NCBI GenBank assembly: GCA_028752905.1
Contig: JAQNBH010000015.1
Span: forward strand, 11,627,036 to 11,691,035
From: Cladorhizidae sp. MBARI D1340-BT2
Taxonomy: Eukaryota; Porifera; Demospongiae; Poecilosclerida; Cladorhizidae
DNA length: 64,000 nt
Reading direction: 5' to 3'
The stretch's first letter is position 1. Each line of letters opens with the position of its first letter. Positions 12,223 through 22,791 of this stretch are shown here, piece after piece. Both the position numbers and the translations under genes were made by a program. The notes beneath the pieces are model-generated. The model was not told the DNA's origin. It worked only from the letters and a program-made list of their open reading frames with translations, and searched no databases.

Positions 12223-12929
12223 TAACCACCGGCCTGCCAACTCTGGCCAGTCAGACTCCTGCCACACTCACTTCTGTCTCCACACAGCCCACAGAGGAGC
12301 CATTTTACCAGGAGGCAGCCTTCATTGTGTCCATGATCATACTGGCAGTAGCTATCCTTTTCATCCCCGCTGCCACGCTCCTCTGCTACATCCGTCCCCG
12401 TGGTGACCAGCTCAAAGACAACAAGATGTTGCTGGCCAATAGGAGCTTCCAACTGGATTCCACGGGGCCCACAAAAAACTCGTCCCCTGTCAGGGGCCCT
12501 GTAACTGGGAGCTGGAGCCTAAATGATTGCATAGTATGTTTGTTTGTTTTTCTTATTTGTTGAGGGGGGTTGTGCACGTGCATGTATCCGGAAGGTTTGC
12601 ACGTGTCCGGGGGGTTGTGCACATGTCCAGGGGTTGTGCATGGGGGTTGTGCACATGTGTGGTCATCCTGTCAGATAGGCAAGACAAAGCAGTTAAGGAC
12701 TATAGGGGCGAGGGTATGTGACTATCATAATATGGAGAGCCTCTTCTGGTAAAGGGTGGATTGTAAGGCATGATGTAATAAGTATATGAATGATGCATCT
12801 CTGTAGAATGGGGAAATTCCTGACATAGATGGAACTGGGGACATGTTCACTATGCTGACTAAGAAGTCGTTCTCTCCCAGCAGCATGGACTCCCTCGAGA
12901 GGTTGGAGAGCTGTAGATTGTCAGATATG
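12223..12929 (+). CDS. Single-pass membrane protein fragment, 2 internal exons
   Basis: Exon 12223-12533 follows acceptor CACATTGCAG and ends at donor GTATGT. Exon 12807-12929 follows CTCTGTAG and ends at GTAAGTGG. The phases agree and both stay open. The first exon gives a Ser/Thr/Pro-rich stalk (TTGLPTLASQTPATLTSVST), then a 20-22 residue hydrophobic helix (AAFIVSMIILAVAILFIPAA), LLCYIRPRGD and a polar cytoplasmic tail. The second gives NGEIPDIDGTGDMFTMLTKK and a serine-rich segment. The layout is extracellular stalk, one membrane span and cytoplasmic tail, typical of a cell-surface receptor or adhesion molecule; no named family recognised. The exon(s) encoding the ectodomain are not visible in the 12 kb upstream, so the preceding intron may contain the whole satellite and transposon. 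Confidence 0.7.
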
Positions 12930-13752
12930 GTAAGTGGTTCCTTCACCATAGCACAATCCTGGATTATGTCATCATGATGACATCATCAATGTGCTGGAGA
13001 AGGGCTAGGTTTAGGGCCAGGACAATGCCTATGGTTAGGCCTACGGCAGAAGCTGAGGCTAGGGCAATGCAACCAGGCAGTGCACATGATTGCTATCAGA
13101 ATACAATGTAATGTCTAGGTGCAACCAGACAGTGTGCATGATTGCCATCACAATACAATGTAATGCTAAGATTCTGATGCTCTTCGAGTCAGCCCAGCAA
13201 GCTCTTACAGCCGAGATGAACATTTTCCAATGCTGGAAATGTTCATCACAAAACTACCACAGAACAGTTATAGTGTTTATAGTGTTAATGAAATCACAAA
13301 AGTATATTTGGGACAAGTAGTTAAAATTATATTTACATTGGAGGAGGGAATGAATAAGAAAAGACAATCCTTTATATATATATTATTATACACAACACAT
13401 GGTATTTTTACAATGTAAATACACAATATTGTTTTGAAATTCACGTAATTTGATGTTTCACATGCAGATCAGGTTTGTTGTCATGGTAACGTCATTGAAG
13501 AGGGTGCATTATGAAACAGGCGGGGGGGGGTGGTCCAACTCTTCTTTTCCTTCTTTTAACCCCCCACACCTAAAATGATTTTGATCAAAAAAGCAAACAA
13601 AAAGTTGCCAGCTCTATGCAAAAAAATAATAAATAAACATTGCTGCAAGTTATGAGACATGCACAGGCAATCATCTTTTTACCAACCAGTTGACAAAATG
13701 GACCTATGGCATGATTTTTTTTAACAAGTTCTTTCATCAAATTATTTTTGCC
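12930..13752. other. Intron or intergenic spacer
   Basis: I see no convincing exon. It holds a 52-bp duplication (13069-13172), AT-rich stretches and a short G run near 13521. Confidence 0.5.
13069..13172. repeat. Tandem duplication, 52-bp period
   Basis: Two copies starting at 13069 and 13121, both with GCAACCAG, CATGATTGC and ATACAATGTAATG, and about 85-90% alike. Confidence 0.85.
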
Positions 13753-13756
13753 CCCC

Positions 13757-13974
13757 CTCAAGACATGGATTACAGTTATCAAGAAGCTGCCAAGGAGAGT
13801 TTTAGAGCTCGTTCACACCATTACAAACCCATTACAAAACAGCACTCTCTGGTAGACAACAAACTCTCAGTTGACAACGAAATTACAATGACCTCAATAA
13901 TCAACTTCAAATTTATTCACTGGACATTTTCTCTAGGAATAATGAGATGTAATTGTAACTCTCTGGATGAATGA
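13757..13974 (+). CDS. Possible downstream exon of the membrane protein
   Basis: A pyrimidine-rich tract and AG (TTTTTGCCCCCCCTCAAG) precede an open stretch reading MDYSYQEAAKESFRARSHHY, ending at TGA 13972-13974. This frame does not follow from the phase 0 end of the 12929 exon; the frame that does stops sooner, at TAG after about 30 codons. The second half (from about 13845) is dispersed-repeat sequence. It could be a terminal exon reached through an unseen exon, or chance. Confidence 0.25.
13845..13930 (+). repeat. Dispersed repeat fragment related to 63636-63720
   Basis: Shares ACTCTCAGTTGACA, ACGAAATTACAATGACC, CTCAATAATCAACTT and CTGGACATTT-like words in the same order with the copy at about 63640-63715. 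That copy leads into a decayed hammerhead core, so this is likely a truncated copy of the same retroelement terminus. Confidence 0.75.
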
Positions 13975-14510
13975 ACTCATGTGATGGTGTCTCGTAAGTA
14001 AGTGCATTGCTTTACCACACAAGATATGATAGGGACAGACAGTTTCAAGGAGAATGGAGAAGGCATTGTTAGTTTATAACATGGGTTTATAACATGGGAC
14101 AAAACCCAACAAGAGAGGTCAATTGTGCAGGGGGGGGGGGGGGTTTACTTTTCGGTATTAACTGAAGGCCTTGACACACATTCTTCAGGGTGGATTTTAA
14201 GAGCCGATTCAAGTGCACTTCCGTAGGTAATCATTGACCTTATAATAATAACTAGAAATTTTTGATCATATACAAATTGCCACTTTTCATAGATCCTTCC
14301 TATCCTCCTATATCAGGATAGTTCCTCATGTATATATATATACTATATATTTTTTTGCATCCCGTTAGGTTGTCGCAAACACTCACATTACATCAGCAAA
14401 GGATGATTTCGGAACATTTATTAGAGAGCAACAACAAACTTTCCAGGATACTAGAGTGTAGCATTCTTTATTTCCTAGCAACATCCCATTCACAACAGAT
14501 ATACTATAAA
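13975..14510. other. Spacer without recognised genes
   Basis: AT-rich; contains a 15-16 base G run near 14131-14146 and a short TA run near 14330. An AATAAA signal on the minus strand (TTTATT at about 14469) could serve the polyQ gene that ends at 14792. Confidence 0.45.
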
Positions 14511-14647
14511 CCCTGTGTGCTCTATTATACATACCCTGTGTGCTCTATTATACATACCCTGTGTGCTCTATTAAACATACCCTGTGTGCTCTATTATACA
14601 TACCCTGTGTGCTCTATTATACATACCCTGTGTGCTCTATTATACAT
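14511..14647. repeat. 23-bp tandem repeat, about 6 copies
   Basis: The unit CCCTGTGTGCTCTATTATAC plus ATA repeats every 23 bases from 14511, with one copy carrying TTAAACATA. Confidence 0.95.
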
Positions 14648-14791
14648 GCTGATACAATAATGTATTGTAATAACAATTTATATGCTTTAAGAAACAAACA
14701 AAATGCATTATTATTATACAACAAAACAAAAACAAATTTTTTTTGTTGCAAAAAAAACTATAACAATAAAAGTATCAGGATCACCATCTGG

Positions 14792-15756
14792 TCAGTCTTC
14801 AGCACCGTCCGTGCCCACAGCTGACTTTCGCGTAAGTCTCATCCGCTTGGGGGGCGGCAAGGATTCAGCAATTGCTACTGCTAAACTCATAGGACCTCCT
14901 TCATCATCCCCACCTCTCACAGCCCCAGTTCTACCCCTTCTGTCATCCTTCTCTCCTCCAGTGATTCCGGTCTTTCCAGCTTCGACAAATCCTCCACTTC
15001 CCCTGGCTCCACCCCAACTACTCAAATTGTGCTGGACAGCATGAGGTAGCTGGGAAACAGGGATTTTCAGGGGAGATGCCACGACAGTTGGCTGGCTAAG
15101 TGATCTTATTCCAACACATGTAAGCTGTTGCTGCTGCCTCTGTTGTTGTTGCTGCTTCTGCTGTTGTTGTTTCTGGTGTTGTTGTTGCTGCTTCTGCTGT
15201 TGTTGTTGCTGCTGCTGCTGTTGTTGCAAGATCAATCCTCTTTCCAGGATGTTTGAGGACTGAGTTGAACGCCCTCCATAAGAATTAGGAGGATGAGGAG
15301 GTGGCTTCTGAAGAGAGAGAGCCAAGGCTCCACTCAGTTTAGCATGAGTAGGTGCATGGAGTGATGCCAGCGATCCCACAGACGGCATCACGCCTCCCAC
15401 TCCTAAAGACACACACCCTACCACACCAACACAGGCCGGAGACGAACGCGCAGAGCCTCCAGTTTTCACGCCATTACCACTGATGGTAACACGGGATCCT
15501 GTCCCCAATAAAGGGTTCTCGCTGGACTGAGACCCACAACGAGAGCGGCTTTTGGTCGCCTTGTCGTGGCTCACTCCGCGTCCTTTCACAAGTTCGTTGG
15601 TAGGCGTGCTAAGTCCAGAGGTGGGACTCGGGGCCGGGGTGAGGTTGGCAGAGGTCGACACACTCATGTCGATGGAGGAGGAGGTAAGGGTAGAGAGAGG
15701 AGTGAGCATGGTTGGAGGTATGGCGGACACAGGAGAAGCTTTGCTAGATGACTCCT
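14792..15756 (-). CDS. C-terminal exon of a polyQ, NLS-bearing nuclear protein
   Basis: An open frame of about 320 codons on the minus strand, ending at TGA 14794-14792. The likely 5' border is acceptor ATGATTGTTCTAG at 15757. The sequence is low-complexity and regulatory in style: a Ser/Thr/Pro-rich region (TPAPSPTSGLSTPTNELV), KSRSRCGSQSSENPLLG, a Gly/Ser/Val segment, PPPHPPNSYGG, a glutamine tract of roughly 35 residues broken by K, H and R (15124-15225), and a basic C-terminus SLPPPKRMRLTRKSAVG that looks like a nuclear localisation signal. A transcriptional or chromatin co-regulator is plausible; no catalytic or DNA-binding domain is visible in this exon. Upstream exons are not identified. 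The 35-bp repeat at 15776-16290 would lie in the preceding intron. Confidence 0.7.
15124..15225 (-). repeat. CAG/CAA repeat encoding polyglutamine
   Basis: A mixed CAG/CAA run (CTG/TTG on the plus strand) within the terminal exon, interrupted by AAG, CAC and CGG codons. CAA mixing suggests selection on the protein tract or a lower slippage rate than pure CAG. Confidence 0.9.
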
Positions 15757-15775
15757 CTAGAACAATCATATTATT

Positions 15776-16290
15776 GATAAGCCATAACTCACAAGTAGAT
15801 TGATAAGTGCACTTAGCCATAACTCACAAGTAGATTGATAAGTAGATTGATAAGTGCACTTAGCCATAACTCACAAGTAGATTGATAAGTGCACTTAGCC
15901 ATAACTCACAAGTAGATTGATAAGTGCACTTAGCCATAACTCACAAGTAGATAGATAAGTGCACTTAGCCATAACTCACAAGTAGATTGATGAATGCACT
16001 TAGCCATAACTCGGCAAGTAGATTGATAAGTGACTTAGCCATAACTCACAAGTAGATTGATAAGTGCACTTAGCCATAACTCACAAGTAGATTGATAAGT
16101 GCACTTAGCCATAACTCACAATTAGATTGATGAATGCACTTAGCCATAACTCACAAGTAGATTGATAAGTGACTTAGCCATAACTCACAAGTAGATTGAT
16201 GAATGCACTTAGCCATAACTCACAAGTAGATTGATGAATGCACTTAGCCATAACTCACAAGTAGATTGATAAGTGCACTTATCCATAACC
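15776..16290. repeat. 35-bp tandem repeat, about 15 copies
   Basis: The unit contains GTGCACTTAGCCATAACTCA and AAGTAGATTGATAA. Variants include GATGAATGCACTT and a GTGACTTAGCC deletion form. It sits just upstream (minus strand) of the polyQ exon acceptor, hence probably intronic. Confidence 0.95.
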
Positions 16291-17035
16291 CATTGACCAC
16301 CAAGAGTGGCATATCATAATGCAGATATATATATATAGATATAGTGCACTCTAAGTGCACATCCACAAAATAAACTCCGACATTGTCCACACACCCACTC
16401 ACCCACCCCCACACACACCAATATAATTATATAACACCATACTTTTTAACCTGCACATGCCCAGTAAATTTGCTGTATTGTAAATTTAAAAAATAAAATA
16501 AGAAAAACAAACTACTTCCAGACAAATAAATAACCCTTTACCTTTTTTAATATCTCGATGAAGAGATGACAAACACCCAGAGAACCCTTCCCCCCTTTTT
16601 TAAACAATGTGCACCAGCGTCACACAGAAAAAAGAGTATATTAGTGTAATTAGTAAAGAGTTCTCTAAATGTTTGTGGCCTCTATACTGACGATTCTTGG
16701 TTCCTTTATAATCATCATCATCATCATCATCATCATCATAGACTTATTACTAAAGTTTAAACTTGGCATACATTATTTTTTAAAGTTTAAAAGGGGCTAC
16801 AAGTATTTACCGCGTTTGTTAGCAGGGACAAAAATCTTTCCAAGTTCTTGTTGTTGGTTGCTAAGCACCATAATTTAATTTTTTTTAATTGCTATATTCA
16901 TGAGATATATTATTTCTTGGGTGGAGTTAACCAAGAAAATACTTATCATGAATAATTATAACACCAAAAATTAATTACAATTAAAATAAGAAAATAAATA
17001 AATAATAAATGAAAAATAAAAAGTACACACATACC
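16291..17035. other. AT-rich spacer
   Basis: No gene recognised. Contains a TA run near 16325, an ATC microsatellite (16711-16740) and several A/T-rich stretches. Confidence 0.5.
16711..16740. repeat. (ATC)n microsatellite
   Basis: About ten uninterrupted ATC triplets. Confidence 0.95.
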
Positions 17036-17473
17036 CACTTCACACACACACCACTCACACATACCACGCACATACACACCACCACTCACATACACCACTC
17101 ACATACACACCTCACACACACCACTCACATACACCACTCACATACACACCACTCACATACACACCACTCACATACACCACTCACATACACACCACTCACA
17201 TACACACCACTCACATACACACCACTCACATACACACACCACTCACATACACACACCACTCACATACACACACCACTCACATACACACACCACTCACATA
17301 CACCACTCAAACACACCACTCACATACACACCACTCACACACACCACTCACACATACCACTCGCATACACCACTCACATACACCACTCACACACACACCA
17401 CTCACACACCACTCACATACACATCACTCACATACACCACTCACACACACCACTCACACACACACACACACTC
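17036..17473. repeat. CA-rich minisatellite (CACTCACATACAC)n
   Basis: A 440-bp run built from CACCACTCACATACA-type units of about 12-18 bp. The open frame across it (His/Thr repeats) is compositional. Confidence 0.95.
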
Positions 17474-17559
17474 AAAATAAGCTGCATTGTTGAAGCCTGA
17501 CACTGCCATAGATTTACTTCAAATGGTTTGCCAGGTTCCAAGGATCATCATATTTCCCT

Positions 17560-17715
17560 CACAGGCTGTGGTACCAGATTATGAGGGAAGGGTATCGGGC
17601 CAAGGATGTTTGCAACACAACAAGCTAATGCAGAATTCTCTACTCCGCTTGCAGCTTGGTTTCTTGACAAGCTAACCAAGAATGCAACAGCATTACCTCC
17701 TTTTAAACCCCCCTA
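17560..17715 (+). other. Possible degenerate coding remnant
   Basis: After TTTCCCTCACAG at 17563, two frames read protein-like: WYQIMREGYRAKDV, then in another frame FATQQANAEFSTPLAAWFLD followed by KLTKNATALPPFKPP and a stop at about 17716. Together they would need a frameshift. Family unknown; it may be a pseudo-exon or chance. Confidence 0.25.
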
Positions 17716-17933
17716 GCCTTCAGCTTCAACACAAAGGGAGAATACCACCTGCCTCTGAATAATCTTTTTAACTTTACACAGTTAACTGAAGTTAACTGAA
17801 GCAACAAAGATTTGGCACTAAGAAATTTTCCTCTACAAACAGTTACATTTCCCCCCAAACTGTCCCAAACTGTCCCCTAGCCCTAGCCCAGTATATTATG
17901 TTGGCTGCATTCTAAAATGCACTAGAGACTCAC

Positions 17934-18058
17934 CCATCTCCACAACTTCGCTCTTCACATCGTCAATGGTGTTGCTTGCAAACAGACGTCTACATTGACA
18001 GACAAATGAGTCAACATCTTGGAGAGTGTTGTTGTGCATGCATAGGAACTTGTTTGGC
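17934..18058 (-). CDS. Unrecognised internal exon
   Basis: The minus strand reads PNKFLCMHNNTLQDVDSFVC, then QCRRLFASNTIDDVKSEVVE, open to a strong donor GTGAGT at 17933-17928. An in-frame TGA lies directly upstream. The proposed acceptor is GAATGAAG at 18059, whose pyrimidine tract is poor. Protein-like composition and a good donor support an exon; no family recognised. The CCTAGCCCT array (18165-19563) would lie in its upstream intron. Confidence 0.5.
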
Positions 18059-18164
18059 CTTCATTCACAATACATTGTCGTGTTGTTCAGGAATGCTGGG
18101 GACTGTCCTGGGAAGTCTCAACATGGAAAGCTCTCTAGCCCTCATCTTGCCCTAACCCTGTGTC

Positions 18165-19563
18165 CTCTTAACTCTGGTCATCCTAGTCCTCCTAGCCCTA
18201 GCCCAGGCCCTCCTAACCATGGTCCTCCTAGCCCAGGCCATCCTAACCATGGTTCTCCTAGTCCAGCCCCAGGCCCTCCTAACCCTGGTCCTCCTAGCCC
18301 TAGCCCAGGCCCTCCTAACCTGGTCCTCCTAGTCCTACCCCAGGTCCTCCTAACCCTGGTCCTCCTAGCCCTAGCCCAGGCCCTCCTAACCTAGCCCTAG
18401 CCCAGGCCCTCCTAACCCTGGTCCTCCTAGCCCTACCTAACCCTGGTCCTCCTAGCCCTAGCCCAGGCCCTCCTAACCCTGGTCCTCCTAGCCCTACCCC
18501 AGGCCCTTCTAACCCTGGTCCTCCTAGCCCTAGCCCAGGCCCTCCTAACCATGGCCCTCCTAGCCCTAGCCATGCCCTTCTAACCATGGTCCTCCTAGCC
18601 CTAGTCCTCCTAACCATGGTCCTCCTAGCCCAGGCCCTCCTAACCATGGTCCTCTTAGCCCTGGCTCCTAGCCCTAGTCCTCCTAACCTAGCCCTAACCA
18701 TGCCCAGGCCCTCCTAACCATGGTCCTCCTAGCCCTGACTCTATTCTAGCCCTGGCCCTCCTAGCCTAGCCCTTCTAACCCTGCCCTAGCCCTGCCCTTC
18801 TAACCTGATCCTCCTAGCCCTAGTCCTCCTAACCATGGTCCTCCTAGCCGTGACTCTATTCTAGCCCTGGCCCTCCTAGCCTAACCCTGGTCCTCCTAGC
18901 CCTGCCCTTCTAACCTGGTCCTCCTAGCCCTAGTCCTCCTAACCATGGTCCTCCTAGCCCTGCCCTTCTAACCTGGTCCTCCTAGCCCTAGTCCTCCTAA
19001 CCATGGTCCTCCTAGCCCTAGCTCTGCCCTCCTAACCATGGTCTTCCTAGCCTAGCCCTTCTAACCATGGTCCTCCTAGCCTAGCCCTTCTAACCATGGT
19101 CCTCCTAGCTCTGATCCTCCTGGTCCTGATTCTAACCCTGACCTTCCCTAGCCCTGGCTTTCCTAACCATGGCTCTCTAACTCTGGTTCTCTTAGCTCTG
19201 GCCCTCAACTCTGGTTCTCCTAGTCCTGACTCTAGCCCTGGCCCTCCTAGCCTCCTAACCCTGGCCCTCCTAACTCTGGTTCTCCTAGCCATTACCCTCC
19301 TAATCCTGGCCCTCCTAACACTGGTTCTCTTAGTCCTGACTCTAGCCCTGACCCTTCTAGCCTCCAACCCTAGCCCTCCTAACTCTGGTTCTCCTAGCCT
19401 TGACCCTCCTAGTCCTGACCCTCCTAACACTGGTTCTCTTAGTCCTGACTCTAGCCCTGACCCTTCTAGCCTCCAACCCTAGCCCTCCTAACTCTGGCCC
19501 TCCTAACTCTGGCCCTCCTAGCCCTGACTCTAGCCCTGGCCTCCTAACTCTGGCCCTCCTAGT
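18165..19563. repeat. CCTAGCCCT/CCTAACC-type degenerate minisatellite
   Basis: About 1.4 kb of variable 9-30 bp units such as GGTCCTCCTAGCCCTAGCCC and GGCCCTCCTAACCATGGTCC. From about 19100 the units shift to CTCTGGTTCTCCTAG forms. Frames on both strands (Pro/Ser-rich or Arg/Gly-rich) are compositional and not genes. Confidence 0.95.
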
Positions 19564-20203
19564 AACATGAGGAAGTGGTGTACATGTCCTCATCAGTCAC
19601 GATAACTGATGAGCAGGTCACACATTCAGCCTGGAAGCATATGTACGTATTTAATAAGTTGGTGGATATGGTCAGGAAGTTCAAAAGTCAATACTGACGC
19701 ACTTGCATAAACATAGCATCATATCTAAAAGAACAGGTGGATCTATTGAGTGCTTAACTCTTCTCCCGGTGAGTTTATTTGGAAAAAAATTAAAAATTGA
19801 CCATTAAGTACAAATAAATTGATATTAAATCAGGTTAACAATAGTCCTTAGCAACCATATACCACAAGATAGCTCTACTGTTGGACATTGTGGTCAATTC
19901 ATGTTGCTAGGTAACCAAACCACACACATGAATATCATTATAATGTTGTTTAATAATTTTGTATTATAGATTATAAATATCCTTCTATTTTCAGCCAACT
20001 TTAGGAACAACTGAGATATGCTGTGGTATGACAGACGTTTGCCTGACTAACAGAGAGGACATAATTTCTACTGTATAGAATTCCCACCAATATTATTGAT
20101 ACAATTCCCATAACCAATAATATTGATACAATGTACACAGAATCAAAGAGCAATTATACAATACAATACTCTGTAATGACATACTCATAGTCTGATATAC
20201 AAG
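19564..20203. other. AT-rich spacer, 3' flank of the minus-strand gene
   Basis: No exon recognised. Several TATTGATACAAT repeats occur near 20090-20130. Confidence 0.5.
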
Positions 20204-20408
20204 TGTCCTCGTGCAGTAAGACTAGCACTGGATGAAGGTAAGGGGGAGAATTGGACACTCCTATTTCTGAGAAAAGTACGTCCTCGTGCAGGTCTACAAG
20301 ACGAGCGTCCTCGTGCAGTAAGACTAGCACTGGATGAAGGTAAGGGGAGAGTTGGACACTCCTATTTCTGAGAAAAGTACGTCCTCGTGTAGGTCTACAA
20401 GACGAGCG
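20204..20408. repeat. Tandem duplication, about 102-bp period
   Basis: GTCCTCGTGCAGTAAGACTA starts at 20204 and 20307, and GTCCTCGTGCAGTATGG starts at 20408, giving two full copies with a few changes. The duplication covers the end of the coding exon that stops at 20324, so the first plus-strand copy is a spare, untranslated version of the C-terminus. Confidence 0.9.
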
Positions 20409-20951
20409 TCCTCGTGCAGTATGGATGAAGAGAGTGGGGTAGGTGTGTTTGCATCACTATCTTTATCAGAACTCATCTGAACATGGGGAAGCTGTGCCAT
20501 GGTATTATCTCCGTCGTGGTCCATCACTTGCTCCATCAAACCTGAACATGATAGAGTTGTTATTCATCAACTTATTAGACAAGTCAAGGAATCAAGTACA
20601 GCTAGAACTATAAAGGAAAGTAGGCTATTACACAGGTGTAGCTAACACCATGATTTAGCTAGCTCCTCACTATCATGCTTTATATATAGCTAGCAAAGTA
20701 CATTGACTTACCAGGAGGACTGCCAGGATCAATGCCTTCGCCTCCAACAGCCATAGCTTTGCCATACTGCCATGGTTTCGATTGGAAAAGTCTCTTCCGA
20801 GTAGCTCTACTTGGTCACGATCAAAACTGGGCTGTTCACGGTAGGCATAGATAGCTTCACTCTCCCCTTCCTCAGATTCATCGTCAGATAACCCGAAGTT
20901 GTCGAAGTTGTCGTTCAGGAGCAGCTGATCAAAAGATAGCCTTTCGACCAT
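20324..20951 (-). CDS. Acidic two-exon protein with an apparent frameshift
   Basis: Exon 1 runs 20951-20712 (donor GTAAGTC) and exon 2 runs 20541-20324 (acceptor ATCATGTTCAG, stop TAG). The N-terminus MVERLSFDQLLLNDNFDNFG leads into an acidic stretch (SDDESEEGESE). The frame that joins exon 2 in phase reads ATRKRLFQSKPWQYGKAMAV, then GGEGIDPGSPPG into LMEQVMDHDGDNT; it is the -1 frame relative to the ATG frame. The ATG frame would meet TGA on entering exon 2. The switch must occur near 20810-20822 (CGTGACCAAGTAG). Exon 2 ends LHEDVLFSEIGVSNSPLTFI plus QC. No family recognised; small, acidic and probably cytosolic or nuclear. The break may be an assembly error, a frameshift allele, or a sign that the ATG frame is not the true N-terminus. 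Confidence 0.6.
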
Positions 20952-21748
20952 TTTAAATTCTATGGCAGAATTGACCCCTTGAACTTTACGGCGGGATTTC
21001 CCTAGTTACCATGGCGCTATTGCCGTATAATTTTGAATGTAGCTGCAGTTAGAATAGCGCTATTTTATGATATTTTTGTTTTGCAAAACAACCCAATGAT
21101 TGATTTTTTATGATTTTTCAAAAGCAATTACGCCATATGGCGCTTACACCGGGAAAAGAGTTAAAAGCATCAGTCACTAAAAATCTAATGCTACAATCTC
21201 TTAACTTGGTTGAGCTAGCCACATAGCCAATACCATGCAGCTTGTGAATCACATCATCACAAGTGCCAGAATACGTACTGTATGCTAGACTACTGTAGAA
21301 CCAATTGGAGGTGGTTAGCTCGACCACCCCATGGCAAAGTTCTGCACATTCACTCTTACCTTTCGAGTTTCAATGCAACCATGAATCGTACAAACCAAAA
21401 ATGTCTATTTCCAGGGCACTTTGGCATGGCTATCAGAGCATGACACAAACACACGTGCAATCTCTGAGATTTCGCCAAATTGACAGAATAAAAATTAATA
21501 AATTTAATCTAATAAATTTAATCTAATAATGAAAAAGGTCATGTCAAGTCAAAAACAAAAAAAAGTGTATCCATGTAGACCACAACCAGTTGTGACCCTT
21601 TACCAAATGTCTGCTAACATGGCTTTTAAATGGTAAAGGGTCATCTTCTTTGTTTGTTGTTTGCTAACAGACTCTAATTGATTGATGACTAGCTGTATTT
21701 ATAGCATGCAGTATATTGGGTTAGCCACTAACTTTTAACCCATCAAAG
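20952..21748. other. 5' flank of the minus-strand gene; no further gene recognised
   Basis: GGCGGGATTTCC at about 20990 lies some 40 bp upstream of the ATG on the minus strand and contains an E2F-like TCCCGCC core, so this may be a promoter. The minus-strand open frame at 21118-21327 has no supporting features. Confidence 0.35.
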
Positions 21749-22060
21749 TCAAGCTTTCTTAGTCCTGTTTGAGATTTTGCAGTCACTGACTGATAACAGG
21801 ATACATGCTCCAACATTATCAAGATAGTCAGCTTTTGTTGCTATTATTTTTATAGACTCCTTCAACATTGTTGCTGGGGAGAACTCGACAAGTAAACCAA
21901 GCAGAGATGCACCCTTTCCCCTCTTACTGTTGTACATTATTCCTACATTAAACAGAACATGTTTGAGTAGACAATCAGCTACAGCTTCCTTTGGACTTGG
22001 TAACAGTTGCCCAGGAGCAAGGACTCCACAAACCAGGCAACAGAACCGAGCACAGGTCAT
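21749..22060 (-). CDS. Hypothetical open frame, 103 codons
   Basis: Minus-strand frame from ATG 22060 to stop 21749. It reads ARFCCLVCGVLAPGQLLPSP, then KEAVADCLLKHVLFNVGI, YNSKRGKGASLLGLLVEFSP and ATKADYLDNVGACILLSVSD. Composition is protein-like and not repeat-derived. No domain, clear splice site or family recognised; it may be an exon or a decayed coding copy. Confidence 0.35.
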   Translation of the reverse strand: MTCARFCCLVCGVLAPGQLLPSPKEAVADCLLKHVLFNVGIMYNSKRGKGASLLGLLVEFSPATMLKESIKIIATKADYLDNVGACILLSVSDCKISNRTKKA

Positions 22061-22073
22061 TCGTTCATGAGTT

Positions 22074-22346
22074 AGCTTGATTGCATCATCGACGAATTAA
22101 ACCACTTGATGTCCCTTACCTGATGTCCCTTACCAAATGCCTTCATTCCGCAATTGAGCAACAGACTATAGTTGTGGATATGCATTGCAACATTTGGAGT
22201 CTTGTTCTACTACACTGGTAGCTTGATGGCATCATCGACGAATTAACCCACTTGATGTCCCTTACCAAATGCCTTCATTCCGCAATTAAGCAACAGACTA
22301 TAGTTGTGGATGTGCATTGCAACATTTGGAGTCTTGTGCTACTACC
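22074..22346. repeat. Tandem duplication, about 146-bp period
   Basis: AGCTTGATxGCATCATCGAC starts at 22074 and 22220. Both copies share TGCCTTCATTCCGCAATT and GGAGTCTTG. The first copy has an extra internal repeat of GATGTCCCTTACC. Confidence 0.9.
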
Positions 22347-22791
22347 TAAAATTGTAGCGAATGGACCTGTGGTATGCATGTTATGCAAGAGGGGGGGGGA
22401 AATGGAGATTGTGATATTATCATCGAAGATGACCTTCAAGTTCTCTTCACATTTTTACCGATTTTTATGCCTGCCAGTTTACTACCTTAGTGAAGGGTTC
22501 AAGGCGCGCTGGAAGTGTTTTCGGAGCCAGTAGCAACCAAGAACACCACTTAGAGACGGTTAGAAGCTGCCAACCGAGTGCTGGCAGAGGTGTGGACGTG
22601 CTCATTGGATGGTTTGTTTTTGTTTTGTTTATGCTGTCTGGCATTTAAAAATGTAGTCCAAACCAACTATGGAATCCTCACTGGTACACACAGAGGCAGA
22701 CCCACAGACAGCAAGAGAGACAGACATGAGATGGACAGAAAGAGAGTAAGACTGACAGATGGGTACATGCAGAGACAGATGAGACACATAC

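Noticed and set aside
12327..12752. Overlapping short frames on both strands near the membrane exon
   Set aside because: They are shadows of the spliced exons or run into the G/T-rich intron after the donor at 12534.
17009..17500. His/Thr repeat frame
   Set aside because: The CA-rich minisatellite produces it; no start context or conserved region.
18026..19593. Pro-rich and Arg/Gly-rich frames on both strands
   Set aside because: Compositional frames of the CCTAGCCCT minisatellite. Opposite-strand frames are equally open, which argues against real coding.
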